Part shown: positions 35,717 to 43,453 of the stretch, one piece after another
How positions within the stretch are numbered: position 1 is the first letter of the stretch
How the letters are laid out: each line of letters opens with the position of its first letter
Assembly: GCF_023223525.1 (NCBI RefSeq)
Contig: NZ_JALPRX010000104.1
Coordinates: 1 to 61,748, forward strand
DNA length: 61,748 nucleotides
Direction of reading: 5' to 3'
Source: Roseomonas acroporae
Lineage (GTDB): Bacteria; Pseudomonadota; Alphaproteobacteria; Acetobacterales; Acetobacteraceae
Made by a program: the position numbers and the translations under genes
Notes under the pieces: generated by a model
The model's input: the letters and a program-made list of their open reading frames with translations, nothing else
What the model was told of the DNA's origin: nothing
The model's database searches: none

Positions 35717-36739
35717 TCAGCCCGGCATCCCCGCCCCGCGCGGCGGCAGCAGCGCCTCGGCGTTGCCGCCCAGTACCGCCCCGGCCTGCCCCGCCAGCGC
35801 CGCCGAACGCCGCACCCGCGCCGGCCCGGCCGGGTCGAGCATCTCGAACGGGTAGTCGCTGCCGTAGAGCAGCCGGTCGGCACCCACGCGCGCGGCCAGG
35901 TAGTCCAGCGCCGGATCGTCGTGCGTCAGCGTGTCGTAGTGGAAGGCACGCAGCGCCGCCGAGGGCGCTTCCGCCGGGCCGCCGGCGCGGCAGGCGGGAT
36001 GCACGGCGAAGCCGCGGTCGAGCCGGCCGATCTGGTAGGGCAGGAAGCCGCCGCCGTGTACGAGGCAGACCTTCAGCCCGGGGAATTCGGCCATCACGCC
36101 GCCGAACAGCAGCCGGCTCGCCGCGATGGTGGTCTCGATCGGGAAGCCCAGCAGGTTGTTGAGGAAGTAGTCGCCGAGGCGCTCCATGCCGACCGGCGTG
36201 CCGGGCGGGTGCAGCAGCACGAACACGTCGAGGTCGCGCAGCCGGCGCCACAACGGCCGGTAGTCGGGATGGTCCAGGTCGCGGCCGCACGCCGACGTCA
36301 CCAGTTCCACCGCCCGCAGGCCGAGGTGCCGCACCGCGTGCTCCAGCTCGGCGACGGCGAGGCCGGGATCCTGCATCGGCAGCGTCGCCATCGCCTCGAA
36401 GCGGTCGCCATGCGCGCGGGCCGAGTCGGCCATGGTCTCGTTCTGCAGCCGCGCCCAGCGCGCGCCCTGGTCGGGCGGCAGCGCATCGCCGGCGCAGTCG
36501 GTCCAGGGCGAGAGGTACTGCAGCGTCACGCCCTGCTCGTCCAGCAGCGGCAGGCGCAGCAGGAGGTTGCTGAGCTCCGGCAGCACCGGCCGCAACGGCG
36601 GCCCGTCGCCGACGCGCAGCCGGAGGACGCCGTCCGCATCGTGCCGCAGCAGGACACCGAAGGCCGGGCCGTGCCGCGCCACCTCGTCGATCAGCAGGGG
36701 CGGCACGTGATGGGCGTGGATGTCGACGATGCCTGCCAA
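35717..36739 (-). CDS. ACMSD-like amidohydrolase-superfamily decarboxylase
   Basis: A 340-residue TIM-barrel protein of the aminocarboxymuconate-semialdehyde decarboxylase family: metal-binding VDIHAHHVP (His8, His10), LVHGGGFLPYQIGRLDRGF with a metal/catalytic His, a YDTLTHD segment, and GSDYPFE with the catalytic Asp. Relatives decarboxylate aminocarboxymuconate semialdehyde or benzoates non-oxidatively. The compound made by the 3-hydroxyanthranilate-dioxygenase-like protein encoded 23 kb away would be an ACMSD substrate, though this enzyme is co-transcribed with the NicC-like gene and may act on a pyridine-pathway product. First gene of its operon. Confidence 0.85.
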   Translation of the reverse strand: MAGIVDIHAHHVPPLLIDEVARHGPAFGVLLRHDADGVLRLRVGDGPPLRPVLPELSNLLLRLPLLDEQGVTLQYLSPWTDCAGDALPPDQGARWARLQNETMADSARAHGDRFEAMATLPMQDPGLAVAELEHAVRHLGLRAVELVTSACGRDLDHPDYRPLWRRLRDLDVFVLLHPPGTPVGMERLGDYFLNNLLGFPIETTIAASRLLFGGVMAEFPGLKVCLVHGGGFLPYQIGRLDRGFAVHPACRAGGPAEAPSAALRAFHYDTLTHDDPALDYLAARVGADRLLYGSDYPFEMLDPAGPARVRRSAALAGQAGAVLGGNAEALLPPRGAGMPG

Positions 36740-37048
36740 CCCGCTCCTCGCCTGCCAGGGTCCTGGCCCGCCACGGGCGCGTGGCGGTCCGGGGATTGGT
36801 TCGTCGGATGATAGTTAGATATCGAAGTTTCACGACACTAGTGAGGCGCGCCGCACGGTGTCAACGACGGCGACGTCGGATCGCGCGCGCCGGATGAACG
36901 GCTCCGCCGCCCGGAGCGTCGCCCGCGGGCCGGGTGGGCGCCGGCCTCGGCGCCCGGGCACGCCCCACGGCGAGGCCGGCACGCCGTCTCCTCGGGCACC
37001 GGCGGTCCCGGCCTTCCCACGCCGTCCGGTCCCGGGCGCCGACGGGAC
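36740..37048. promoter_or_regulatory. promoter region of ACMSD-like/nicC operon with candidate operator
   Basis: This 309-bp gap has no gene. At 36810-36832 lies an AT-rich near-palindrome (TTAGATATCGAA core at 36815-36826) that shares 13 of 19 positions with the site at 33805. It sits about 75 bp before the start of the ACMSD-like gene, a sensible operator position. The remainder is GC-rich and featureless. Confidence 0.45.
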
Positions 37049-38635
37049 CTACCGGCGCTCCCTGCCGTCCATCCCCTCGCCGTGGACACCGGCCAGTTCC
37101 GCCGCGCGGCGCAGCGCCGCGACGAAGCCCGCATACTCGGCCGCCCGCGCCGCCGGGTCGGGCAGCCGGAGCAGGTAGGAGGGATGCACGGTGACCAGCA
37201 CCGGCACGCCGTCCCGCCCCGCCACCACCTCGCCCTTCAGCGGCCCCAGCGCGCCCGCGTGGCCGGTCAACGCGTTCAGCGCGGTGGCGCCGAGCGCCAC
37301 GACCAGGCGCGGCGCCACGAGGGCGATCTCCCGGTGCAGCCAGGGCCGGCAGGCCTGGACCTCGCCCGCATCCGGCCGCTGGTGCAGCCGCCGCCTGCCG
37401 GTCGGCGTGAACTTGAAGTGCTTGACGCTGTTGGTGACGTAGGCGGCGGCGCGGTCCACGCCCGCTTCCGCCAATGCCCGGTTCCAGAGCCGGCCGGCGG
37501 GCCCGACGAAGGGGCGGCCGCGCAGATCCTCCGCGTCGCCGGGCTGCTCGCCCACGAACATCAGCGGCGCGCCGGGCACGCCCTCCCCGAACACCATCTG
37601 CGTCGCCGGCTTCCAGAGCGGGCAGGCCCGGCAACCCAGTGCCGCCTCGCGGAGCGCCGACAGGGAGTCGGCCGTCGCGCCGCCGCCGGCCGGTGGCGGC
37701 GCCCCGGGCGCGGCCACGATGGGCATCGCCACCATCGCCGCCGACGCTTCGACGCACGCCGCATCGCCGGACGGCGATGCCGGAGCCGGGGCCGGAGCCG
37801 GGGCCGGCGTTGGCGCCAGGGCGCCCGGCAACGCCGCGCGCCGACGCGCCGCCACGGGCGGGGACACGCCGCGCGCGACCATCGCCGCCACGCGCCCCGG
37901 CGCCTCGGCGATCAGGCGCGGGATCAGCGCCGCCTCGGGCAGGTTGCGCCAGTACTTGCGCGGCATCTCGGCGCGCATCGCCGCGGGCTTCAGCCGCGCC
38001 GGGTTGAAGATGCTGGCGTAATAGGCGAGCCAGAGCGCCTCCCGCGCATCCTCGGCCGGGGCGTCGGCGCGCCGCCCGCCGGGGCCGAGGGCGAGCGCCT
38101 CGCCGTCCCAGTGCGCGGAGCGGCGGGGCGTCAGGATCGACCAGCGCATGGTGGCGAAGCGGCGGACGAAGAAGCCGGCCTCGGCCTCCAGGATGTGATG
38201 GTCGGGCTCGAACCAGCCGACGAAGCGCGGGCCGTCCGGCGTCGCGATCTCGCGGAAGCGCAGGAAGGCGTGCAGCTTGTGCGCGTCGCGCCGCACCGCG
38301 CGGGCCATGGCCTCGGCACGCGCGACGGCGGGATCGGTCGCGACGGCGAGCAGGCCGGGCGACTCGCGCAGCCGCCACAGCAGCCCGTAGAGCAGGGCGA
38401 AGCGCTCGGGATCGCGGTGGCGCGACACGGTCTCGGCCAGCGGCGGGAAGCCGCGCGGCACGGTGAGGGTGGCGCCCGCCGGCGCCGGCGGCACCGGATC
38501 GGGGAACAGGCCGGGCGTGTCGCCCGCCACCGACCACTCCACCCGCTCCGGCGGCACGCCGGCCAGCGCCAGGGCCCGCGCCTGCCGGCGCCAGCCGGCA
38601 TGATCCGTGGGGCCGTCGAGCAGGGCGCGGATCAT
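37049..38635 (-). CDS. UdgX-family uracil-DNA-binding protein with N-terminal DUF4130 domain
   Basis: A 528-residue two-domain protein. Residues about 1-255 match the DUF4130 region usual in this family, followed by an Ala/Pro-rich linker (270-325). Residues about 327-510 are a uracil-DNA glycosylase fold: iron-sulfur cysteines Cys335 and Cys338 with Cys429, water-activating loop GEQPGDAED, and the UdgX-specific loop GRRRLH, whose His418 corresponds to the histidine that forms a covalent bond with uracil-site sugar in Mycobacterium UdgX. His406 (VKH) takes the place of a cluster cysteine as in UdgX. It sits next to the radical-SAM partner gene, a conserved pairing. Confidence 0.93.
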   Translation of the reverse strand: MIRALLDGPTDHAGWRRQARALALAGVPPERVEWSVAGDTPGLFPDPVPPAPAGATLTVPRGFPPLAETVSRHRDPERFALLYGLLWRLRESPGLLAVATDPAVARAEAMARAVRRDAHKLHAFLRFREIATPDGPRFVGWFEPDHHILEAEAGFFVRRFATMRWSILTPRRSAHWDGEALALGPGGRRADAPAEDAREALWLAYYASIFNPARLKPAAMRAEMPRKYWRNLPEAALIPRLIAEAPGRVAAMVARGVSPPVAARRRAALPGALAPTPAPAPAPAPASPSGDAACVEASAAMVAMPIVAAPGAPPPAGGGATADSLSALREAALGCRACPLWKPATQMVFGEGVPGAPLMFVGEQPGDAEDLRGRPFVGPAGRLWNRALAEAGVDRAAAYVTNSVKHFKFTPTGRRRLHQRPDAGEVQACRPWLHREIALVAPRLVVALGATALNALTGHAGALGPLKGEVVAGRDGVPVLVTVHPSYLLRLPDPAARAAEYAGFVAALRRAAELAGVHGEGMDGRERR

Positions 38636-38645
38636 CCGGACCGGC

Positions 38646-38765
38646 CGCCGCTCACGGCGCGGACAACTCCCTTCACGCCGCTCACGGCGCGAACGGCTCC
38701 CCCCGCGCCGTTCACGGCGCGAACAGCTCCCCCCACGCCGCTCACGGCGCGAACAGCTCCCCCTG
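38646..38765. repeat. four 30-bp tandem repeats at end of radical-SAM gene
   Basis: Four units with an exact 30-bp period (start points 38646, 38676, 38706, 38736). Each holds a small GCCG-CTCA-CGGC stem. The fourth unit contains the last codons and stop of the radical-SAM gene; the others repeat that end into the gap before udgX. Confidence 0.88.
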
Positions 38766-40019
38766 GGCCGGGCGCGGCGCGAGGCGCCGGCGCAGGCCGG
38801 GATGCTCCAGCAGGCGGGGCGAGGGGCGGTGGTCGGCGGTGGCCAGGAAGGGCAGCACGCGCGGCAGGGAGAGTCGCAGCCGTGCCAGGTCCGCCGTGCG
38901 GATCGCGGCGTGCCGGCGCGCGGCCAGCAGCCGTTCCACGTTGCGGGCGCCGAGGCCGGGAACGCGCAGCAGCAGCTCGCGCGGCGCGCGGTTGACGTCG
39001 AGCGGGAAGCGGTCGCGGTGGCGCAGCGCCCAGGCCAGCTTGGGGTCGATGTCGAGCGGCAGCAGCCCGGCCTCGGCGCCCTGCATCACCTCCTCGACCG
39101 AGAAGCCGTAGAAGCGCAGCAGCCAGTCCGCCTGGTAGAGCCGGTGCTCGCGCAGCAGTGGCGGCGCGGCCGGCGGCAGGGCGGCGGAGGCGTCGGGGAT
39201 CGGGCTGTAGGCCGAGTAGTAGACGCGCCTCAGGCGGTAGCCGGCGTAGAGGTTGGCAGCGGTGCCGAGGATCTGCCCGTCATCGGCCCGGTCCGCGCCG
39301 ACGATCATCTGGGTGGACTGGCCGGCGGGCGCGAAGGCCGGCGGCGCGGCGCGGCCGGGCCTCGCCTCGCGCCCCTCGCCCTGCGCCGTGTCGATGCGGT
39401 CGCGCAGCCCGGCCATGGCGAGGCGGATGGCGCGGAAATCCTTCTCGGGCGCGAGGCGACGCAGCGATTCCTCGCCCGGCAGCTCGATGTTGATCGAGAG
39501 CCGGTCGGCCCAGCGCCCGGCCTCGGCCAGCAGCCCGGGGGAGGCGTCGGGGATGGTCTTGAGGTGGATGTAGCCGCGGAAGCCGTGCGTCTCGCGCAGC
39601 GCCCGCGCCACGCGCACCACCTGCTCCATCGTGTAGTCCGGCGAGCGGATGATGCCGGAGGAGAGGAACAGCCCCTCGATGTAGTTGCGCCGGTAGAAGT
39701 CCAGCGTCAGCCCGACCAGTTCGGCCACCGTGAAGCGGGCGCGGCGGACGTTGGAGGTGGCGCGGTTGATGCAGTAGGCGCAGTCGAACACGCAGGCATT
39801 GGTCAGCAGCACCTTGAGCAGCGAGATGCAGCGCCCGTCCGGCGCATAGGCGTGGCAGATGCCCATGCCCTCCGTCGAGCCGACCCCGTGGCGCGCGCCG
39901 AGGCTGTCGCGCCGCGCCGAGCCCGAGGAGGCGCAGGAGGCGTCATACTTCGCCGCGTCGGCCAGGATCGCCAGCTTGTGGCGCAGGTCCGGGCGGGCGA
40001 CGGGGACGATCTCGATCAT
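38742..40019 (-). CDS. putative DNA modification/repair radical-SAM protein (UdgX partner)
   Basis: A 425-residue radical-SAM enzyme. The cluster motif is CVFDCAYC, preceded by a family N-terminus (KLAILADAAKYDASCASSG) and followed by VYYSAYSPIP. A helix-hairpin-helix-like DNA-binding region lies near the C-terminus (LLLRVPGLGARNVERLLAAR). The family is found next to udgX in many bacteria and its chemistry is unknown. The start at 40019 has AGGGA just upstream; an ATG 18 bases earlier lacks a site. Its upstream side abuts the remnant of an insertion sequence, which may have replaced its native promoter. Confidence 0.92.
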   Translation of the reverse strand: MIEIVPVARPDLRHKLAILADAAKYDASCASSGSARRDSLGARHGVGSTEGMGICHAYAPDGRCISLLKVLLTNACVFDCAYCINRATSNVRRARFTVAELVGLTLDFYRRNYIEGLFLSSGIIRSPDYTMEQVVRVARALRETHGFRGYIHLKTIPDASPGLLAEAGRWADRLSINIELPGEESLRRLAPEKDFRAIRLAMAGLRDRIDTAQGEGREARPGRAAPPAFAPAGQSTQMIVGADRADDGQILGTAANLYAGYRLRRVYYSAYSPIPDASAALPPAAPPLLREHRLYQADWLLRFYGFSVEEVMQGAEAGLLPLDIDPKLAWALRHRDRFPLDVNRAPRELLLRVPGLGARNVERLLAARRHAAIRTADLARLRLSLPRVLPFLATADHRPSPRLLEHPGLRRRLAPRPAQGELFAP

Positions 40020-40261
40020 GTTCCCTATATGTTCCATTTCGCAGGAATGCCAAGGTCCCGCCGGCCGCCACCGCCGGAAGGAATCGGGGGAAGTCTGGCC
40101 GGCCGAGTGGCCGCTCCTGCATGGACGCCTCCTGCAGACGCGCTCCGCCTGCCCTTCTCCCGGTGGCGAACGCCAGGGCAGCATGGCCAGGGAAAACATG
40201 ACCGGGAGAAACCGGCTGGTGCCGGCCGGTGCTCGAACAGAGGACCGGCGCCCTGGCCTGC

Positions 40262-40747
40262 GCCGCCGGCACGCCCGCGTCGCCGCTCCAGGTCTTCGGG
40301 CAGGAACAGCCGCAGGCCCACCGGCACCGGCACCTCGCCTTGCGCCAGCGTCAGCGTGACCAGCGCCTGGCAGTTCGCCCGCTTGCCGAGTTGCCCGCAG
40401 TACTGCCGTGCCACCCCCACCGACAGTTCGCCCTTCTTCGGCAGCGCCGTGTCGTCGATCACCAGGAAGGCCGCCGGCTCGCCCACCAGCCGGTCCGCCT
40501 CCCGCGCCAGCGCCGTCCACAGCGGACCGTCGTCCCAGGCAGGGCTGGCGATGAAATGCTGCAACTGGTCGTGACCCAACAGCCCCAGCCTCGCCGCCAT
40601 CGGCTGCAGGCTCTTGCGCTCCCCAGGCCCCAGCAGCCCGCGCAGATAGAGCGGCGCCCAGTGTCGCCGCGTCTTGCGTCCCATCACCGCAAGGAACGGC
40701 TCCAGCCACAGGTCCAGATCCACCACCCCGGCTCGACCCGCCACCAT
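40262..40747 (-). pseudogene. IS701-like transposase remnant, frameshifted and truncated
   Basis: The first 150 or so residues are a clear transposase N-terminus: [29 protein letters not shown] and the first catalytic-aspartate segment [15 protein letters not shown]. Around 40290-40296 the frame shifts (RLFLPE continues as [11 protein letters not shown] in another frame), and homology stops near 40262. The C-terminal half with the remaining catalytic residues is missing, so the element is dead. The family is assigned from memory. Confidence 0.8.
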
Positions 40748-40936
40748 CTCCGGCCTCCCAGAACTTCAGCCAGGAGACAGACAGCGCCAAAGCACCATTG
40801 AAGTGCCCAGGCAGTGCCAGGGTCTGTGACTGGACTGTCCGATGGTTCCAGGGAGAACGGCGGGAGCGGCGCGCCGCCGGGACCTTGCCGTAACCTGCTG
40901 CCGCGCGCGACAAGCCGTTCAGGAGGAACCACGCCC

Positions 40937-41467
40937 ATGCCTATCCATGCTCTCGATGCCATGACCCCGACCCTGCCGCCGGCAGGGCGCTACTGGGTCG
41001 CACCCGACGCGCACGTCATCGGCAACGTCGTGCTCGGCGACGAGGTCGGCATCTGGTTCGGCGCGGTGATCCGCGGCGACAACGAGCCGATCCGCATCGG
41101 CGACCGCACCAACATCCAGGATGGCGCCGTGCTGCATTCCGATCCCGGCGTGCCGCTCACCATCGGTGCCGGCGTCACGGTCGGCCACCGCGCCATCCTG
41201 CATGGCTGCACGGTGGCCGACAATGCGCTGATCGGCATGGGCGCCACCGTGCTCAACCGGGCCCGGATCGGCGCCAACTGCATCGTCGGCGCCAATGCGC
41301 TGGTGACGGAGGGGCGGGAGTTCCCGGACTTCTCGCTGATCGTCGGCGCCCCGGCCAAGGTGGCGCGCACGCTGGATCCGGAGACGGCGGCGATGCTGCG
41401 CGCCTCGGCCGCGCACTACGTGGCGAACTGGCGCCGCTTCGCGGCCGGGCTGCGCCGGATCGACTGA
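40937..41467 (+). CDS. gamma-carbonic anhydrase-like (PaaY/YrdA) hexapeptide-repeat protein
   Basis: A 176-residue left-handed beta-helix protein with imperfect hexapeptide repeats (VIGNVVLGDEVGIWFGAVIRG, read as two turns) and the three zinc-ligand histidines at His67, His84 and His89. AGGAGG about 12 bases upstream marks the start. Relatives hydrate carbon dioxide or act as thioesterases (PaaY). It stands alone between two dead insertion sequences and is convergent with the Rieske gene. Confidence 0.92.
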   Translation: MPIHALDAMTPTLPPAGRYWVAPDAHVIGNVVLGDEVGIWFGAVIRGDNEPIRIGDRTNIQDGAVLHSDPGVPLTIGAGVTVGHRAILHGCTVADNALIGMGATVLNRARIGANCIVGANALVTEGREFPDFSLIVGAPAKVARTLDPETAAMLRASAAHYVANWRRFAAGLRRID

Positions 41468-41518
41468 AACAGGCTGGCTGCCGGTCCGCATCCCGCCCTT
41501 CCGGAACGAGGATCTCGA

Positions 41519-41535
41519 AGGGGACTGCGTCCCCT
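41519..41535. terminator. stem-loop between convergent genes
   Basis: A perfect 7-bp inverted repeat (AGGGGAC, TGC loop, GTCCCCT) in the 147-bp convergent gap between the carbonic-anhydrase-like gene and the Rieske gene. A second smaller stem (AGGGC/GCCCT, 41553-41565) followed by TTCT lies next to it. Both are plausible bidirectional terminators. Confidence 0.5.
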
Positions 41536-41614
41536 CGCGGGAGCGGGCGGAGAGGGCGGCGCCCTTTCTGCCGAGGCCCAGGGCAGAGCCCCGGTCCCGG
41601 GCCGCCAGCATCGT

Positions 41615-41956
41615 TCAGCCGGAACCCTCCGCTTCGGCGACATGCACCGTGCCGTCCGGCGCCACGCGCAGTGGCACCGGCGTCAGCCCCTCGCCCGTGC
41701 CGGGGCCGGTGAGCGCCCGCCCGTCCCGCGCGCAGAACTCCGCCCCGTGGCTGGCGCAGCGCAGCCGCCGGCCGTCCGCACTCAGCACGCTGCCGCCGCG
41801 CCAGCTCAGCGGCAGGTACTGGTGCGGGCAGGCATCCTCGAAGGCGCGCAGCCCCGCCGTGTCATGGACAACCAGGATCGCGATCTCCCGCCCGCCGAGG
41901 CGCGCGGTCACCGGCGTGGCGGTGCCGGGCGGGAACGCCTCGATCCGGCCGATCAT
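41615..41956 (-). CDS. small Rieske [2Fe-2S] protein
   Basis: A 113-residue protein consisting of a Rieske domain only: first ligand pair in ACPHQYLPL (Cys, His) and second in RCASHGAEFC (Cys, His). Such stand-alone proteins serve as ferredoxins for oxygenases or as NirD-like subunits. No oxygenase partner is adjacent. The start at 41956 (MIGRIEAFPPG) is set by domain length; upstream sequence belongs to a broken IS3 element, so its promoter may come from that DNA. Confidence 0.87.
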   Translation of the reverse strand: MIGRIEAFPPGTATPVTARLGGREIAILVVHDTAGLRAFEDACPHQYLPLSWRGGSVLSADGRRLRCASHGAEFCARDGRALTGPGTGEGLTPVPLRVAPDGTVHVAEAEGSG

Positions 41957-41998
41957 GCCGGCCCGACCGCCCGCGGCGACAGCACGCCGCGGCGCAAC

Positions 41999-42444
41999 CG
42001 GTCCTCCTCGATGGAGACGAACAGGGCCCGGCAGGCGACGTGGGCAGGGCGGATCGCCTCGGATCCGCTGCGTGGCCCAAGCCCGCAGGCCGCGCGGTGA
42101 TCGTCGATGAAGGCGATCATGGCCGCGATCGGCGGCTGAGCGCCGCCATGAAGATGCACCGACGCCTCGCACGGGCCCTCGTTGGCCAGGTGCCGCACAC
42201 GGTTCTCCCGCGCCGGGGCCTTGATCCGCTTGCCCGCCCCGCCCGTCGGGCCCGCTTGCAGCCCCTGGCCGTGCTCAGCCTGCCGTACCCACCCGCGCAG
42301 CGTCTTGTCCGTGCAGCCGATCCTGTCCCCGATCGAGCCGAGCGCCGCCCATTGCGACGCATGGTCGGCCGCATGCTCCCGCGCCGACCGCACCACCCGC
42401 TGCCATGCCCGGGGCGGGAACCGGTTCGACGTCTTCCTCGTCAT
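41999..42444 (-). pseudogene. IS3-family transposase remnant
   Basis: It starts MTRKTSNRFPP and continues with a typical IS3 OrfA helix-turn-helix (IGCTDKTLRGWVRQAEHG). The frame then degenerates, and an OrfB-like start (MIAFIDDHRAACGL) appears near 42121 but is cut after about 30 residues. The element lies directly downstream of the cytochrome oxidase operon and upstream of the Rieske gene. Confidence 0.78.
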
Positions 42445-42536
42445 CGCTCCCCCCTCCCGAGGCCCGAAGCCGCCGACAAACCCGTTGTGGTCCAGCGTGC
42501 CCGGATTCCGGCAGTCTCCGTTCTGCAAGAGAACCT

Positions 42537-42821
42537 TCAGGGCCGACTCAGCAGATCGGCGAAGGTAAGCAGAAACAGGAAGCCGATCCACAGCAGCGAT
42601 GCGCCTGCGGCAAGGCGCAGCAGCAGGTCGCGCCGGCGCAGATCCATGAAGACCAGCGCCACGAGCAGGGCCTTCGCCGCGGCGATGGCGAGGCCGACCG
42701 GCAGGTTGAGCCACCCCATCGGCACATAGGCCAGGGCCAGCGTCGCCAGCAGCAGCAGCAGCAGCCCGGCCCAGGTCAGCAGGCCGCGGCGCAGGATGGC
42801 ACGCGCCTCGCCGCCGCTCAT
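42537..42821 (-). CDS. cytochrome c oxidase subunit IV-type small membrane protein
   Basis: A 94-residue protein with three predicted helices (residues about 14-32, 36-58 and 68-90), as in the prokaryotic subunit IV/CyoD-like family; LVALVFMDLR between helices 2 and 3 is characteristic. It is the last gene of the respiratory operon, with a four-base overlap with subunit III. Confidence 0.85.
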   Translation of the reverse strand: MSGGEARAILRRGLLTWAGLLLLLLATLALAYVPMGWLNLPVGLAIAAAKALLVALVFMDLRRRDLLLRLAAGASLLWIGFLFLLTFADLLSRP

Positions 42822-43453
42822 GCACGACCGCCAAGGTAGAGCAGCGGATAGAGCAGGATCCACACGACGTCCACGAGGTGCCAATACAGCGCCGCGACCT
42901 GGAAGGCGGGGCTGCCCAGCGGCCGCGTACCCCGCCAACCCTGCCAGGACAGCCAGCCGACCACGGCGAGCCCGCCGGCGAGATGCAGCGCATGCAGCGC
43001 GGTCATCGTCCAGTAGAGCCCGAAGAACAGCCGCGCCCCGGGCTCCGCCAGGCGAAAACCCGCGCCGGGCCAGAGTTGCTCGCGCAGATCCTTGGCCCAT
43101 TCGAAGCCCTTGAGCACCAGGAAGGTGAGGCCGAGAAGCAGGACCGTGGCCAGGGCGCGCAGTGCCAGCCGGCGCAGCCCCGCCCGTGCCGCCTCGCTGC
43201 CCACCGCCATGGCCAGGCTGCTGGTCAGCAGCACCAGCGTGTTCACCGTTCCGAACACGATGTCCGTCTCGCGTCCCGACGCCGCGAAGCCGGCCGGGTG
43301 CAGCGTCCGGTTCACCGCGAAGGCGAGCAGCAGCCCGGCGAACAGCAGCGCCTCGCTGCCCAGGAAGATCCAGACACCGAACTCGGCCGCCTCGCGCTGA
43401 CGGCGCAGGCTGTCCCATGGCTCGCGCAGCGCGGCCGCGACGTCGCCGCTCAT
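42818..43453 (-). CDS. ctaE: cytochrome c oxidase subunit III
   Basis: A 211-residue membrane protein with five to six helices, shorter than mitochondrial-type subunit III because the first two helices are missing, as in caa3 and quinol oxidases. Motifs are FGVWIFLGSEALLFAGLL, FEWAKDLRE and the C-terminal ALYWHLVDVVWILLYPLLY. It overlaps subunit I by four bases. Confidence 0.93.
   Translation of the reverse strand: MSGDVAAALREPWDSLRRQREAAEFGVWIFLGSEALLFAGLLLAFAVNRTLHPAGFAASGRETDIVFGTVNTLVLLTSSLAMAVGSEAARAGLRRLALRALATVLLLGLTFLVLKGFEWAKDLREQLWPGAGFRLAEPGARLFFGLYWTMTALHALHLAGGLAVVGWLSWQGWRGTRPLGSPAFQVAALYWHLVDVVWILLYPLLYLGGRA

Noticed and set aside
38646-38765. CRISPR array
   Set aside because: The 30-bp units are contiguous with no spacers, and one unit is part of a coding end.
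42537-43453. Subunits III and IV read as one fused protein
   Set aside because: They lie in different frames with an ATGA overlap and each has a complete family length.
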